DNA of 64,000 nucleotides from Amaranthus tricolor (lineage: Eukaryota > Streptophyta > Magnoliopsida > Caryophyllales > Amaranthaceae): contig NC_080050.1 of the NCBI RefSeq assembly GCF_026212465.1, forward strand, positions 3,145,144 through 3,209,143, read 5' to 3'. A program made the translations under genes and the position numbers. The notes under the pieces were generated by a model. The model was given only the letters and a program-made list of their open reading frames with translations. It made no database searches and was not told the origin of the DNA. This document shows positions 14,066 through 25,130 of the stretch, piece after piece. Within the stretch, counting starts at the first letter, position 1. The number at the start of each line of letters is the position of its first letter.

Positions 14066-14215
14066 TAGTTATTGTGAGAGACCATCTCTCAAATAGACGA
14101 CCTTAAAACAAAAAGTCTATATTCTTATTTTCTCTTTAATTTGTATTAATTGCGCTATTTAGCCCATATTTATATAATGCGTCTCTCGAAAGACCATCTC
14201 TCACAATAATTTGTG
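14066..14215. mobile_element. Short Mutator-like MITE with a 10-bp target duplication
   Basis: Terminal inverted repeats read TTATTGTGAGAGACCATCTC on the left and the inverse of GACCATCTCTCACAATAA on the right. CTTAAACATT occurs directly on both sides (14,056-14,065 and 14,216-14,225). A 9-11-bp duplication is characteristic of Mutator-like elements. The 150-bp element encodes nothing. It is the smallest complete member of the GAGACGGTCTC-like family found throughout the window. Confidence 0.75.
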
Positions 14216-14559
14216 CTTAAACATTACATTTTAAAGGTTTTATTGCTATTAAAATGGTTTTATGGGTTATATTTAGAACTAAAATAAGTCTAAATAAATA
14301 TAAAAATAGGTTTAGAATGAATTTAAAATTGATTTTGATTTGTGTAGGTTGAGTTTTGGTTTTAAATGGGTGCAAAAATAAAGTATGGGTCGGGTCTAGG
14401 TCTAATGAGGTCATTATTACCATTGTAACCAGTGTATCCCGCCTATAGAAATCGTTCATCATCATCATCGAGTTTAAGTCTAAAGAATTAAAGATCCTAA
14501 ATCTAGATTTAAACCCATTATTTTTTATGGACCCAAATCCAGATTCGTTAAGTCTCAAA

Positions 14560-14812
14560 AAACACAAATTTTTGTGAAAGACCATCTTTAATTGGGTCCA
14601 TTATATAACTTTTAAAATATTGTAAGTATTTAAAATGATGTAAGTAAACATTTAAGATATTGAAAGTAGACATTAAGGATACAGTAAGTAAGCATTAAGG
14701 ATAAAGTAAATAGGCATTAAAAATACAGCAAGCAGGTATTAATCTTTAATGAATTGGGCTTGAGATACGTCTCTCAAAGAGACGGTCTCCTAAAAGACTA
14801 TATACTCAAAAC
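14560..14812. mobile_element. MITE with internal 22-bp tandem repeats (AAGTAGGCATTAAGGATA type)
   Basis: Left arm TTTGTGAAAGACCATC and right arm GAGACGGTCTCCTAAAAGAC are inverted relatives. Between them are at least four units of exactly or nearly 22 bp, such as AAGGATACAGTAAGTAAGCA and AAGGATAAAGTAAATAGGCA, each continuing TT. CTCAAAAAA and CTCAAAACA flank the arms and may be an imperfect 9-bp target duplication. The same internal unit, inverted, fills the element at 18,711-19,052. Confidence 0.7.
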
Positions 14813-16960
14813 ATTAGACTCAAACCCTTAATTTTAGGGTTGGACCAATAAGGTCTTGGACCCATTACTATCTTTACCCTGTGAAAGCTTGTCTCATGCA
14901 GCAATACTACTCTATAGACTCTTCTTAGACAAGACGTCGCAACCAAAATCCAAAGTTCCTACATCATTAAGAAAGGCAAGGAAAAAAGGGTGGGTAGTAA
15001 TTAGTAAAGTAGGTTCATCTTTGGAAATACTTTTACATTATAAATTGTCAATGATTGATAGTAAGACAATCAACAATCAACACTCAACAGTCATGAAAGT
15101 GACCAAAAGACTACGCTGTCCGGCAAAAGCATTGCCATTAGAATCTCAACAAATCAATCCAAACTCAGAATGTTTTTAGTCGGACATCAAAAAAGAATTT
15201 GAAGGATGGATGGCTGAGGAAGACTTACATATATATGCATTAGTCCACATTCATATCATAATGTGTGCGAAAGAACCCAGCAACAGACGAGAAGCTAGGG
15301 TACTAAACAAACATCATCGATTTACACGAAATCTGATAAGCAATAAAAGAGCTCTTATAACCTAACAAGATATGTCGAACTTCTAAAACGACAAAAGTAT
15401 CAGCAGGAAAGGTAATAGAATATTTCAAGTTTTCTCCGGATTGCGACTTAGTAAGTATTCTACGGCTATAAAGCATGTTGAGCGGGATATACCCCGTATG
15501 ATGATGGTGGTGGTGGTGGTGGTGGTAGTGACGGATTTAAAGAATGTTATGAAGCTATAGGAAGTTAACAAATATAGGAATATCGCAATCGTACTACAAC
15601 AGATCATCTCAAACTTGCCTTGGGTGATGGGTCTACATAGCAGTTCTGATAGAGAATGTCTCTACAACAACAGATTTACCTAAAGTCTGGATTCGAGAAG
15701 CGCAAGCACCAATTTCACAAAAGATCATCTCAACAAAGTATTGACTGTAAGCTGTTACATTAACAAAAATTTCGATAGAAAAGCTATGAATCTTTGTCAA
15801 ACCAATAAGACTCGAGTTTCTAAAGCAGTTGGTACTTGCTAAGATTCTGTGGCATTTGAAAAAACCTTAAAACCCGATCGCAAAGGGCAAACTCAATCAT
15901 ATGCAATGAATCTGTTTCATATTCGAACAGAAATGGGATCCTCAATTGACAATCTTTAAGCACAACAATTGGAACCGATGATCAACAAGATAGTGAGGAA
16001 AGATTGTAAAACTAGTTAGATACAAACAACTCGAATGCTTTGTTCCTAATGGCTAAACCGGCGTTAGTAAGGACTCTAACTTTAACGGTTCGTATGCATA
16101 TAGCACTAGAACGCATTAAATCTGAAATCGAGTAACCCGAACTCTGTGATATGAATTGCGCAGTCGATCATCATATTCAAAACCAAGAAACATAGCTTCA
16201 CACTCAACAATCCAAATCACCCTGTTTTAACCCTCTCCCCCACGCAAAAACATACAAGATGTTTACATGGATGGTTTGTAAGAACGCAAGATAATAAATG
16301 AAGTACAATTTTAGGTGTAAAAACTTGGTGGAAAGAGATATAAAGAATTGAGACTTATAGGTAGAGATAATAGAAAATCGAATGAATGGAGAAGAAGAAT
16401 CCATGTAGACAACCACTAGAAAAGATCTATTGGTTCATGTAGCCGACCCAAATCTTTTGGGTTTGGCAATGTTGTTGTTGAACTAGTGCAAGAGAAATGG
16501 CCTTGTAGATGTTCGATCTCGTTATTTATCTAATCAAATTGTAAGGAATCATTTAGAGAGGCTGGATCGAGGTAAAATGTGGTGTATATATATGTGATTA
16601 AGAGTGCTTGGGCATCCCAATCACAAGCTTAAGAAATATCATCCAAAACCCCATATCTGGGAGCAATGTGATGCCCTAATTTTGTACAAAACCTTTGATA
16701 ATTTTACTCCAAATTCTTTACAACCCCTAAATCCTAACAGAATCTAATCTTCGACCTTAAAATTAATCATCAATTCCTTACCAACATTCACCACTAAACT
16801 ATTGTCTATGCACCTACAAAGGACATCAAACCTAAGTCATATTAGTGACTATGAGCCTCGTCTCACTAATTATAAGTTCCAACACCCAATCTTGATCTCA
16901 TATCACTAATCCTAAGTTCAAGCTATTGCCTATACACCATATAAAAGGCAGCAAAACACA
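14813..16960. other. Unclassified, moderate GC; two retroelement-like tails
   Basis: This region is less AT-rich than its neighbours, and a 107-residue plus-strand frame (14,856-15,179) is open, but no domain is recognisable. At 15,479-15,530 is GAGCGGGATATACCCCGTAT followed by GATGATGGTGGTGG, a retroelement-like tail. At 16,438-16,478 is GTAGCCGACCCAAATCTTTT continuing GGGTTTGGC and a TTG repeat, like the 3' ends of plant Au-type SINEs and some LINEs. The whole could be a decayed non-LTR element or gene relic; I cannot decide. Confidence 0.35.
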
Positions 16961-16964
16961 TAAC

Positions 16965-17110
16965 ACACATTCTTGTGTGAGACGGTCTCATCGTGAGACG
17001 TTCCTTATCTATGGGCTGAATAACTCAACTAACATAATTATTAGCACATGGGCTTCTTATTTTGAGGTTGTCTCACTGACAGAAAGTCTATATCAACTCA
17101 ACAAATAATA
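16965..17110. mobile_element. GAGACGGTCTC-end MITE, short form
   Basis: The left arm TTGTGTGAGACGGTCTCATC and the inner GTGAGACG are followed about 90 bp later by ATGGGCTTCTTATTTTGAGG continuing TTGTCTCACTGACAGAAA. The interior line ATGGGCTTCTTATTTTGAGG recurs almost exactly at 35,780-35,800, so the two copies belong to the same subfamily. No tandem repeats lie inside. Confidence 0.6.
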
Positions 17111-17561
17111 ACACGCCGCTATAATTATTCCCAATCTCTTCTAATAGCTAGCTTCAATTCACAATGTACATCACAAAACACTTTCACCTAACCTAACAAC
17201 AATACATAGCATGATCCAACACAAAATTTAAACAAACAAACAAACAAAAACTCAACAATTTCACATGCCCATCTACACATTACAAAAAGTAACATTCTCA
17301 CACCATCATTTAAGATGAACAAATGTTTCTTTCTTTCCACTAATCTCAAGACTCAAAATACAATCAATTTATTTAATAACACCTTTCTACAAGCCAAAAC
17401 AGATATTCAACACAAAATCACAAATCTTCAACTGATTATCTATAAAGTGAATTAAGTTGATGTTCATTCTTTCCATTCAACACGACAAATTCCATCATGA
17501 TCTTATCATAAAACTAGCAAATCAATTCTACAAATTAAAAACAAAAACTAATAAAGAAAAA

Positions 17562-18071
17562 TCATTCCAATACCACAGTTGCACCGAGAGCCTTTAATTT
17601 CTCAATAATAGCTTCACCTTCTTCTTTAGTAACACCTTTCTTAATCAAAGATGGAGTCTTTTCCACTAAATCTTTTGCTTCTTTCAAACCCAAATCAGTA
17701 AAAGTCCTCACTTCCTTAATGATCTTTATCTTTGAAGATGCATCAAACTTTTCCAGCTTCACATCAAACATAGTCTTCTCTTTAGACTCAGCTTCAGCAG
17801 TGGGCTGGGCTGACCCAGATGAGGTTGGCCCAGATGAAAGTGAAGCAGCCCCAGCATTCTTCAAGCCCATCTTTAATCTAAACAAGATTGAATAATCGTG
17901 AAGTTCAACTGGATTCAGGGAAAGTAATTCATTTGCAATTCTATCTAATTTCTGGGTTTTTGTTTCTGTTGATGTTGAAAAATATTGGGAATTGGAGGAT
18001 ATGGAGATTAATGGAAGGTAATATTTTTGAAAATACTTTAATGGGATTTTTGATGAAATTACTGAACGCAT
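17562..18071 (-). CDS. Mitochondrial large ribosomal subunit protein bL12m (L7/L12)
   Basis: A single-exon gene of 169 residues. Residues 1-35 are rich in Arg, Ser, Lys and hydrophobics with no early acid ([18 protein letters not shown]), a mitochondrial targeting peptide. Next comes the L7/L12 dimerisation region (about 39-73: [20 protein letters not shown]), an Ala/Ser/Pro-rich hinge (about 74-97), and the C-terminal domain (98-169) with [20 protein letters not shown], the loop [13 protein letters not shown], and the end [13 protein letters not shown]. Those last segments are the hallmark of bL12, which binds elongation factors at the ribosomal stalk. Plastid L12 genes have a different transit peptide, and the hinge here fits the mitochondrial form. 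The ATG is the first in frame. The stop is TGA. No operon exists; the nearest gene is 7 kb away. Confidence 0.95.
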   Translation of the reverse strand: MRSVISSKIPLKYFQKYYLPLISISSNSQYFSTSTETKTQKLDRIANELLSLNPVELHDYSILFRLKMGLKNAGAASLSSGPTSSGSAQPTAEAESKEKTMFDVKLEKFDASSKIKIIKEVRTFTDLGLKEAKDLVEKTPSLIKKGVTKEEGEAIIEKLKALGATVVLE

Positions 18072-18158
18072 TTTAATGATTTTTTACAGATTAATTTAAG
18101 GTCTGAAAATGGAGGGCAGAACTGAAAAATGAAGATAGGATCTCTGGGTTTGAATTGA

Positions 18159-18229
18159 TTAGGGTTTTACAGTGGAAAATTAATTTGTTGAAGATGACGA
18201 ATGCGAGGATGGGCTTTAAACAAAGCCCA
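18159..18229 (-). promoter_or_regulatory. bL12m promoter: telo-box and an inverted pair of TGGGCT motifs
   Basis: On the plus strand TTAGGGTTT lies at 18,159-18,167 (telo-box AAACCCTAA in gene direction), about 90 bp upstream of the ATG. TGGGCTTTAAACAAAGCCCA (18,210-18,229) holds two TGGGCT 'site II' motifs facing each other. TGGGCY with a telo-box is the established arrangement in plant ribosomal-protein and mitochondrial-biogenesis genes (TCP factor targets). Confidence 0.7.
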
Positions 18230-18310
18230 AAATAAAAAGGCCTAATTATGCCGAAAATTTGAAATAAATAAGCAAAAATATATATATAAAAAAATCACAT
18301 TGTAGCTAAC

Positions 18311-18580
18311 TTTTAAAATTATTTTCCAAGATAAGTTGTTTTTTTGCTAGACTTGAGGTTTGGGGTTGTTCGCACTTAATAACAGCGAACAAAATCAGAG
18401 GGTTAAAAAAAGCAAAGGGTCTGTTCGCTATTACTAACAGAGAACAAAGCTAAAACCTGGTCAAATAGGAGATCTGTTGTTTTTAGCTCGCATCAGTTTG
18501 CTGTTACTAACAGCGAACAACCCTAAACTACAACTTTGGAAAAAAACTGCTTATCTTGGGAATTATTTTGCAAAGTTTAC
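18311..18580. mobile_element. Foldback element with TGTTCGC palindromes, copy 1
   Basis: Outer arms CCAAGATAAGTTGTTTTTTT and the inverse of AAAAAAACTGCTTATCTTGG enclose three 25-bp near-palindromes (18,367-18,391; 18,422-18,446; 18,495-18,519). The best has arms TTTGCTGTTA / TAACAGCGAA around a single C. Nothing is encoded. The related copies lie at 51,161-51,499 and 61,915-62,105. Confidence 0.75.
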
Positions 18581-18710
18581 TATTGTATGAATTTTTTATA
18601 TTTTTTTGTTGCCCTAAATAAAATGATCATTTTTATCTTGAAGTAATCACTTACAGTCTTAAAATAATTGTTTATAACCTTAAAGTAATCACTTATATTT
18701 TTAAAGTAAT

Positions 18711-19052
18711 AGTCAATCTCCTGAGAGACCGTCTAAACCTTAATGTCCACTTAGTGTATCCTTAATGCCTATTTACAATATACTTAATGTCCACCAAAAA
18801 TGTACTCAAAATGCCTACTTACCATATCTTTAATATCTACTTGCAATATACTTAATGCGAATAATGAGTAAGTACTTAAGTGCTTACAATATTTTAAATG
18901 CCTACTTACAATATACCACCGAGTAAGTACTTAAGTGTGTACAATATTCTAAATGCATACTTACAATATTCTTAATGCTTACCGAAAAATTTACTCTATA
19001 TTTTATTTTTTGGGCCAACTCAATTAGAGATGGTCTCTCACAAGAATTTGAG
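18711..19052. mobile_element. MITE with internal 22-bp repeats (TTAATGCCTACTTACAATA type)
   Basis: Left arm CTGAGAGACCGTCT and right arm GAGATGGTCTCTCACAAG are inverted relatives. TTAAAGTAAT occurs directly at both borders (18,701-18,710 and 19,053-19,062), a 10-bp target duplication. The interior repeats TTAATGTCCACTTAGTGTAT / TTAATGCCTATTTACAATAT every 22 bp. The element has landed inside another MITE whose own 22-bp unit (AAGTAATCACTTATA...) continues on both sides. Confidence 0.75.
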
Positions 19053-19059
19053 TTAAAGT

Positions 19060-19670
19060 AATCACTTATTGTCAAATTTTACATGTCAAGAGACCCTTTT
19101 TAGACCCATTACGAACCCTAAACCAATCAAATATGGTAGGTCTGGCCGTCTGGGTATGAGTTTGAAAATTTCAGACCCTTAGATCCGGATCTGGTTCTAA
19201 ATCCATTAAAAACTAATGGGTTTAAGTCCAGGTCTGGTTGGACCCGCTTCAAACCCGCCCATGATCAATCCTAATCTTAGAGTAATTATTTATAACCTTA
19301 AAGTGATCACTTGTAACCCTAGTCACATAATAATATAGCCTAAAACAAGACTTGTTGTACAAAATTAGTTGATTGCATGACGGGGGACATACCTCCCTGA
19401 TTGGCGTGGACAGAACATGGTTACACGACCATGCAAGGTTGATAAAAAAAAAGGTGATATAGTTCCCACCCCACCATAGTCCGTATATGATATATCCTCC
19501 CCATACACACATAAAAAGCAAATTAATAATACAATGTATTGTCGAAGCAAAGCATTTGCAGTATTTGCTTATAATTATAAATGTTGTGGTCATAAAACAA
19601 GTCCATCAAGCATCGGAAGACTCACCATATTTTGTCAAAGTCACTATCTGACTAAGATAGCTCACATTCT
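19060..19670. other. Intergenic; dispersed GGTCTGG/GGACC-type repeat fragment
   Basis: At 19,110-19,260 repeated GGTCTGG, GATCCGGATC and TTGGACCCG words match the composition of 13,880-14,040 and 14,340-14,560. It is probably a fragment of one dispersed element. The open frames nearby are not recognisable. Confidence 0.35.
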
Positions 19671-19672
19671 AT

Positions 19673-19826
19673 TAAGAAATCAATTTAACCAAAAATTTAT
19701 ACTGATGGTTGAAATATCAATATATTTTAACATGGCTTTTAATAATATGTCAAAAACTCAACTTGACCAAAAATATAAACTAGTGATTGAAGTCTGATGA
19801 TATGTTATATACTCTATTATCAACAT
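19673..19826 (-). mobile_element. Decayed TRIM LTR pair
   Basis: Two degenerate copies of the TRIM LTR described at 58,438-58,724 lie side by side in minus orientation: 19,673-19,733 (TTTAACCAAAAATTTATACT then GATGGTTGAA) and 19,748-19,826 (ACTCAACTTGACCAAAAATA ... GATGATATGTTATATACTCT). The internal domain is almost gone. Confidence 0.5.
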
Positions 19827-20287
19827 GATAAAAAACCTAAGTTAATGGTCGAGGTCTTATATCCTACCCCAAATCCATATAAATAAAAGCTATTTAATGA
19901 TGTTAGGATAAGTCATGTAATAAAATGTTGTGATATGTTATTGCGCGGTTCAGGTTGTGCATCAACAAATTTAACTTACCACCTTCAAACGTATTTAATC
20001 TGCTTGACGTTTATTCAGCTTTTATATCATGTGCATTCCAAACGACACTCTATTTGGGTCAGTATAATTTAACCCCAAAAACTATAAAAGAAACAAAAAA
20101 GTACAAGGCATACTTTCTTCAACCTCCATCCTGCTTAATTTGCACACAATTTAATTTTATTCAGAGTTAGCTAGACTCACTCGTTTTGCAAAATTTTTTA
20201 TTTTGTTGATAATCTAATAATATTAATAATATTATATACAAACTTATTTTCTGTTTTAATTTCATTATCTAAGTTTTTCACCACATT
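19827..20287. other. AT-rich intergenic sequence
   Basis: No gene, RNA or clear repeat boundary is visible here. The 71-residue open frame at 19,955-20,170 has no recognisable features. Confidence 0.5.
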
Positions 20288-20715
20288 TACTTTTTGGAAA
20301 ATTGTTAAAAAATACGTAATAAAAAAGTTTTGCTAAAAAATACCTAATAAAATTTTTTCCTTTTCAAAGAGTACCAATTAACATTTTCCTTCAATCGACC
20401 GTCAAATATAACGGTTGACTGGTGAAAATCAAAAATTCTTCTTCCTCATTTCAATTTCTTTTCCAATTTAATTTCGATTTTGAGTAAAAAATAGCGAAAG
20501 TAGATAGTAAAGAAATTGAATTGGAAAAGAAATTGAACATGAGGAAGAAGAATTTTTTATGTTGACCAGTCAACCGTTATATTTAACGGTCAACTAAAGA
20601 AAACGTTAATTGGTACTCTTTGGAAATGAAAAAATTTTATTAAGTATTTTTTGACAACTGTTTTTATTAGGTACTTTTTGGAAAAAAAAATTATTATGTA
20701 CTTTTTGATACTTTT
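20288..20715. mobile_element. Large foldback MITE with about 180-bp inverted arms
   Basis: The left half, including AAAGAGTACCAATTAAC, TATAACGGTTGACTGG, ATTCTTCTTCCTCAT and CAATTTCTTTTCCAATT, is repeated inverted in the right half with few changes, around a centre near 20,490. A transcript would fold into one long hairpin. TTAGGTACTTTTTGG-type words at the ends recur near 1,225-1,260 and 62,770-62,880, so related pieces exist elsewhere in the window. There is no coding content. Confidence 0.8.
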
Positions 20716-21800
20716 TCCTTTACTTTTTGTATTATTCGAATTAATATTTACACCTCTTTTAAAATATGCAAATTAAATACTACAGAGAAAGCATAAATGC
20801 TTGCATCCAAGTTGCAACTACAGATGTTCATTCCTGTCAAAAGCTCGATTTCAAACAGGGTTACAATTGAGTCTTGTTACACATTAATTTTTACATCACT
20901 ACAAATCAATTTCTTATGTTAGATTAAAAGAAAATTCAATTATATAATATGGGATAAATATCAAATGAATTTATTTTGAACACCTAAGACTCCGACTGCA
21001 AACCAAATCAAGGAAAGCAAAGCAATTACAATTTACAGATCAAAGAATTGGTCAAAACTGAAAATGGTCAAAAGAGAGAAGAAATAAATGAGGTTATTAA
21101 AATAATTAATAAAAGAATGAAAAGGTAATTAAGCGAAGAAAAATGGAGTAGTAAAAAAAGGGATTGGGGAAACTGGCAAAGTGCATGTGCAAACCTGCTG
21201 GCGCACCTGTGTCTGTGATTGCCTCTGAGTTGTGTCATTGTGGGGGCGTGCTTTCTCTTTCTTTTTTTTTTTCCTTCTCTTCTCTCCCTTTCCAGTCGCG
21301 CATGTGGATCATTACTTCTCACTCTATCAATTATCCCAAATTTACCCTTTTTCCTATTAATCTCGTATACATCAAAATATATATACATGACCAATTAAGA
21401 TTTTGAATTAGGAGTTAAATAATTGATATATTAGTAAATTATAGGTTAAAATAAACTTGAATCATAAGAAAAAAAATATATTTAACTTATATAAGTTAAA
21501 GCTTGCGTATAATTATCTCTTTTGAAAAAATTCAAGTGTTTTTAACTCTATTATTTGCGTTGTAAATCTCCAAAAAACATACTATTGAAAATAAGATAAC
21601 AAAAATATAAACTCACACACTAAAAAGGATAAATGTAAAATTATATAAGATAAAAAGTAATGACATTATGATAAAAATTTATTAGTTTATTAAATATATA
21701 ATTGTTTACATTAGGATTTGATCTTTTAACCTTCGATTACAAATGTATCACTCCAACCATTAAGCTACAGTAATTTTGATGTGTTTTTACATAAATTCTT
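20716..21800. other. Intergenic sequence
   Basis: About 21,150-21,310 is less AT-rich, with open frames on both strands, but no domain is recognisable. The rest is AT-rich. I see nothing supportable. Confidence 0.45.
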
Positions 21801-22180
21801 ACTTGAGACTGTCTTTATAAGAGACGCGTCTCAAATGGGCCGGCCCATTATTACTTAGAAAAACAACTAGAAAAAAACGCGCGTTGTGTAATCTTATTTA
21901 AAGTTGGCGTTATAACTTATTGAAGTTGGTATTATAACCTGTTAAAATTGGTATTATAACCTATTAAAGTTGGTATCTCCAAATAGGTTATAATACCAAC
22001 TTTAATAGGTTATAACACCAACTCCAAATACCAACTTTAATAGGTTATAACACCAATTTGAATAGATTATAACACCAACTCCAAATAGGGTCAAACGCGC
22101 GCGTCAGTTTTTAGGCTTTTTTTCAAATGTTGGGCCTGGTCCTGGAGAGTCGTCTCTTATAAAGACGGTTTCTCAAAAGA
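21801..22180. mobile_element. MITE with inverted arrays of a 22-bp repeat
   Basis: The ends TTGAGACTGTCTTTATAAGA then GACGCGTCTC, and the inverse of GAGTCGTCTCTTATAAAGAC, form ~30-bp terminal inverted repeats. CGCGCG and GGGCC blocks lie just inside both ends. The interior starts with three exact 22-bp units at 21,901, 21,923 and 21,945 (AAGTTGGTATTATAACC...) and then reverses into CCAACTTTAATAGGTTATAA units. The element is therefore a nested palindrome at both scales. Confidence 0.78.
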
Positions 22181-22265
22181 GGTGCTGATTTTTTCATACT
22201 ATTTAAACTATATATCATATATTAGTAATTTTTGTTATATTTTTACGGCATGTAGCTTCGCAACT

Positions 22266-23170
<905 letters not shown>

Positions 23171-23518
23171 CACTACAACAAAATAAACTTTTGCGATATT
23201 AAAAAAATGTTACTAATTTATATTTATAGTCTAATAATTATTGATTTTTATTTTAAACTCCACTATAAAGTAATTTCGTGACATTCTATTTGGCCTTTAG
23301 TGATATATATAATTGTTACAGTAATTTATAGTACCATTTATTAGAAATGTCACAAGATTCTATATCGCTAAAAGTATAAATATGATTTTTTATTATACTG
23401 CTAAATGTCTAATAAATATTACTAAATTTACTATATATATCATTAGAAATTCAAAATAGTAATATTTTAATTAAATGTTACTAAATATATCCCATTATAA
23501 GTATATTATGTTGTAGTG
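23171..23518. mobile_element. CACTA-type MITE, copy A (348 bp, TAA target duplication)
   Basis: Begins CACTACAACAAAA and ends TTATGTTGTAGTG, the CACTA-superfamily terminus. TAA lies on both sides (23,168-23,170 and 23,519-23,521), the expected 3-bp duplication. No coding capacity, so it is non-autonomous. The interior matches the copy at 33,096-33,467 along its whole length, for example CACTATAAAGTAATTT / CACTATAAAGTGATTT, and the inverted copy at 28,904-29,269. Confidence 0.85.
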
Positions 23519-23521
23519 TAA

Positions 23522-24227
23522 CCCCGTAGATAGGGTAATTCAAACTACACATTACTTTGGAATCATGTAAAATAGTCGTTGGAATCTCAAAACTTGCCTT
23601 TGAACTAACTTTGTTCATCCATTCCCACACCAAAGCATTCATCTCTTACTCCCTTAACTTCTCTCACCAGTTAGTCTCTTATAACTCTCTATAATTGGTC
23701 TATAATTAATTACTAACTCGGTTCTCTAATGTTTTTCTTATTTTGAATTTTTTAACCTTAAGAAGAGAGAAGTCTGACTACGATTTTTGATAGATATAAT
23801 ATATTCATATGAGATCTTTTTAGATTCGTTTTAATGTATATTTTATTATCATATATTTTCTATATTTTTAATGATTTATATTTAGAGATGTTGAAACTTG
23901 AAATTTTTAAAAACTGCGTAAAAAATAAAAGGGAAGAACAAAAAAATAACGAAATAAGTCTCTTAATTTCTTTTTAAATTTCTCAAATTATTCTTCAAGA
24001 TCTTTAAATAACAAACAAAAAAAGTTTACATTCTTGTAAAAAATGTGTTTGATTGGAAGTACAACTTAAGTTGAAAATTGAAGAAGAACAAAAATATGAA
24101 CTAATAACCCCAATTGGTTCCATTAAGGATGAACGAATCGACACTGAATGGGATCAGTTCAAAATACTTCAACTCTTTAGTAGAGCCAAAACCAGAAATC
24201 ATCCAAATCGCATCGCAGACTATCACT
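23522..24227. other. AT-rich intergenic sequence
   Basis: A plus-strand open frame runs from 24,053 into the TRIM and begins MEVQLKLKIEEEQKYELITP. No domain is recognisable, and the last third is TRIM sequence. I do not call it a gene. Confidence 0.4.
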
Positions 24228-24473
24228 TGTTAGAGTATATAACATATCCTGGGGCCTCAACCATCAGCTTAAGCTTTTGGTATCAGAGCCAACGTGAGAG
24301 GTCACGGGTTCGAATCTCAACCACCCCTTATTTAAAGTGGAATACTCAGCGCCTATGCGCATCCACACTTCTAGCCCAATGGGATCTCGTGTGAGGGGGC
24401 GTGTTAGAGTATATAACATATCCTGAGGCCTCAACCATCAGCTTAAGCTTTTGGTTGAGTTGGTTCCTTGACA
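24228..24473 (+). mobile_element. TRIM retrotransposon with truncated 5' LTR, TCACT target duplication
   Basis: The 3' LTR (24,402-24,473, 72 bp) starts TGTTAGAGTATATAACATAT and ends TTCCTTGACA. The 5' LTR (24,228-24,280) matches but lacks its last ~20 bp and runs straight into TATCAGAGCC, the remainder of a TGGTATCAGAGCC primer-binding site (initiator-Met type). Deletion between two TTGG/TGG words explains this. GGTCACGGGTTCGAATCTC, a tRNA T-arm/B-box-like word, follows. TCACT flanks both ends exactly (24,223-24,227 and 24,474-24,478). Nothing is encoded. Confidence 0.9.
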
Positions 24474-24872
24474 TCACTACTTGTAAGTTGTAACTAAGCC
24501 TCTTTATTTTGCCTTAGATTTTGTATTGGATCCTGAACACTCAAAATGAATTAGATACTTATACTTATATTTATACTAATATCAAAACTCGTATAATATA
24601 CCATGTTTTTAATATTAACATATAATATATATAAACATGTTACTTGTAAAAAGAGAATTGACGGTGAAATTGGAGTAGTCACCATGATCAGTTTATCCTT
24701 GAAAAATGGTAGGATTAGCTTTTAATATTTATGTTATTAAAACATTATGTGAAATAATTTAAATTTACAACATAAAAAATCTAATAAAAATATTTAACTA
24801 ATTAGTAACCTCCTTAAATCAAAATAATTAACTAATAAATGCCCATTTTAAATTTCAAATTAATTATAGCTT

Positions 24873-25130
24873 TTTTTGTATGAGATCGTCTCACTATGAG
24901 ACAGAACAATATAATTAGCAAATTTCTTTAATTGATTATTATAAGACCGTTAGTGATCGTGTTAACGATATAAGAAATCACTCTAAGACTATAAAAACTG
25001 ATTATATTATAATTGTAACTTGTAAGTAATCACTTTTAACGTTATATGTGATCACTTTGAGACATTAAGTGTATATTGGGTCAGCCCAATAAAGACGGTC
25101 TCATCGTGAAACTGTCTCATTTAAGAATTA
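24873..25130. mobile_element. GAGACGGTCTC-end MITE with GTGATCACTT units
   Basis: The left arm TTGTATGAGATCGTCTCACT and right arm GACGGTCTCATCGTGAAAC then TGTCTCATTTAAG are inverted relatives. Inside are GTAAGTAATCACTTTTAACG and TATGTGATCACTTTGAGAC units of about 22 bp, then GGGTCAGCCCAAT. Related elements lie at 50,365-50,650, 52,440-52,650 and 63,130-63,250. Confidence 0.72.

Noticed and set aside
14217..14585. 122-residue minus frame
   Set aside because: Covers dispersed repeat sequence; no domain and no flanking gene signals.
24295..24345. Possible tRNA gene (GGTTCGAATCTC with TATCAGAGCC)
   Set aside because: No acceptor stem or anticodon arm; the words belong to the TRIM primer site and B-box-like segment.
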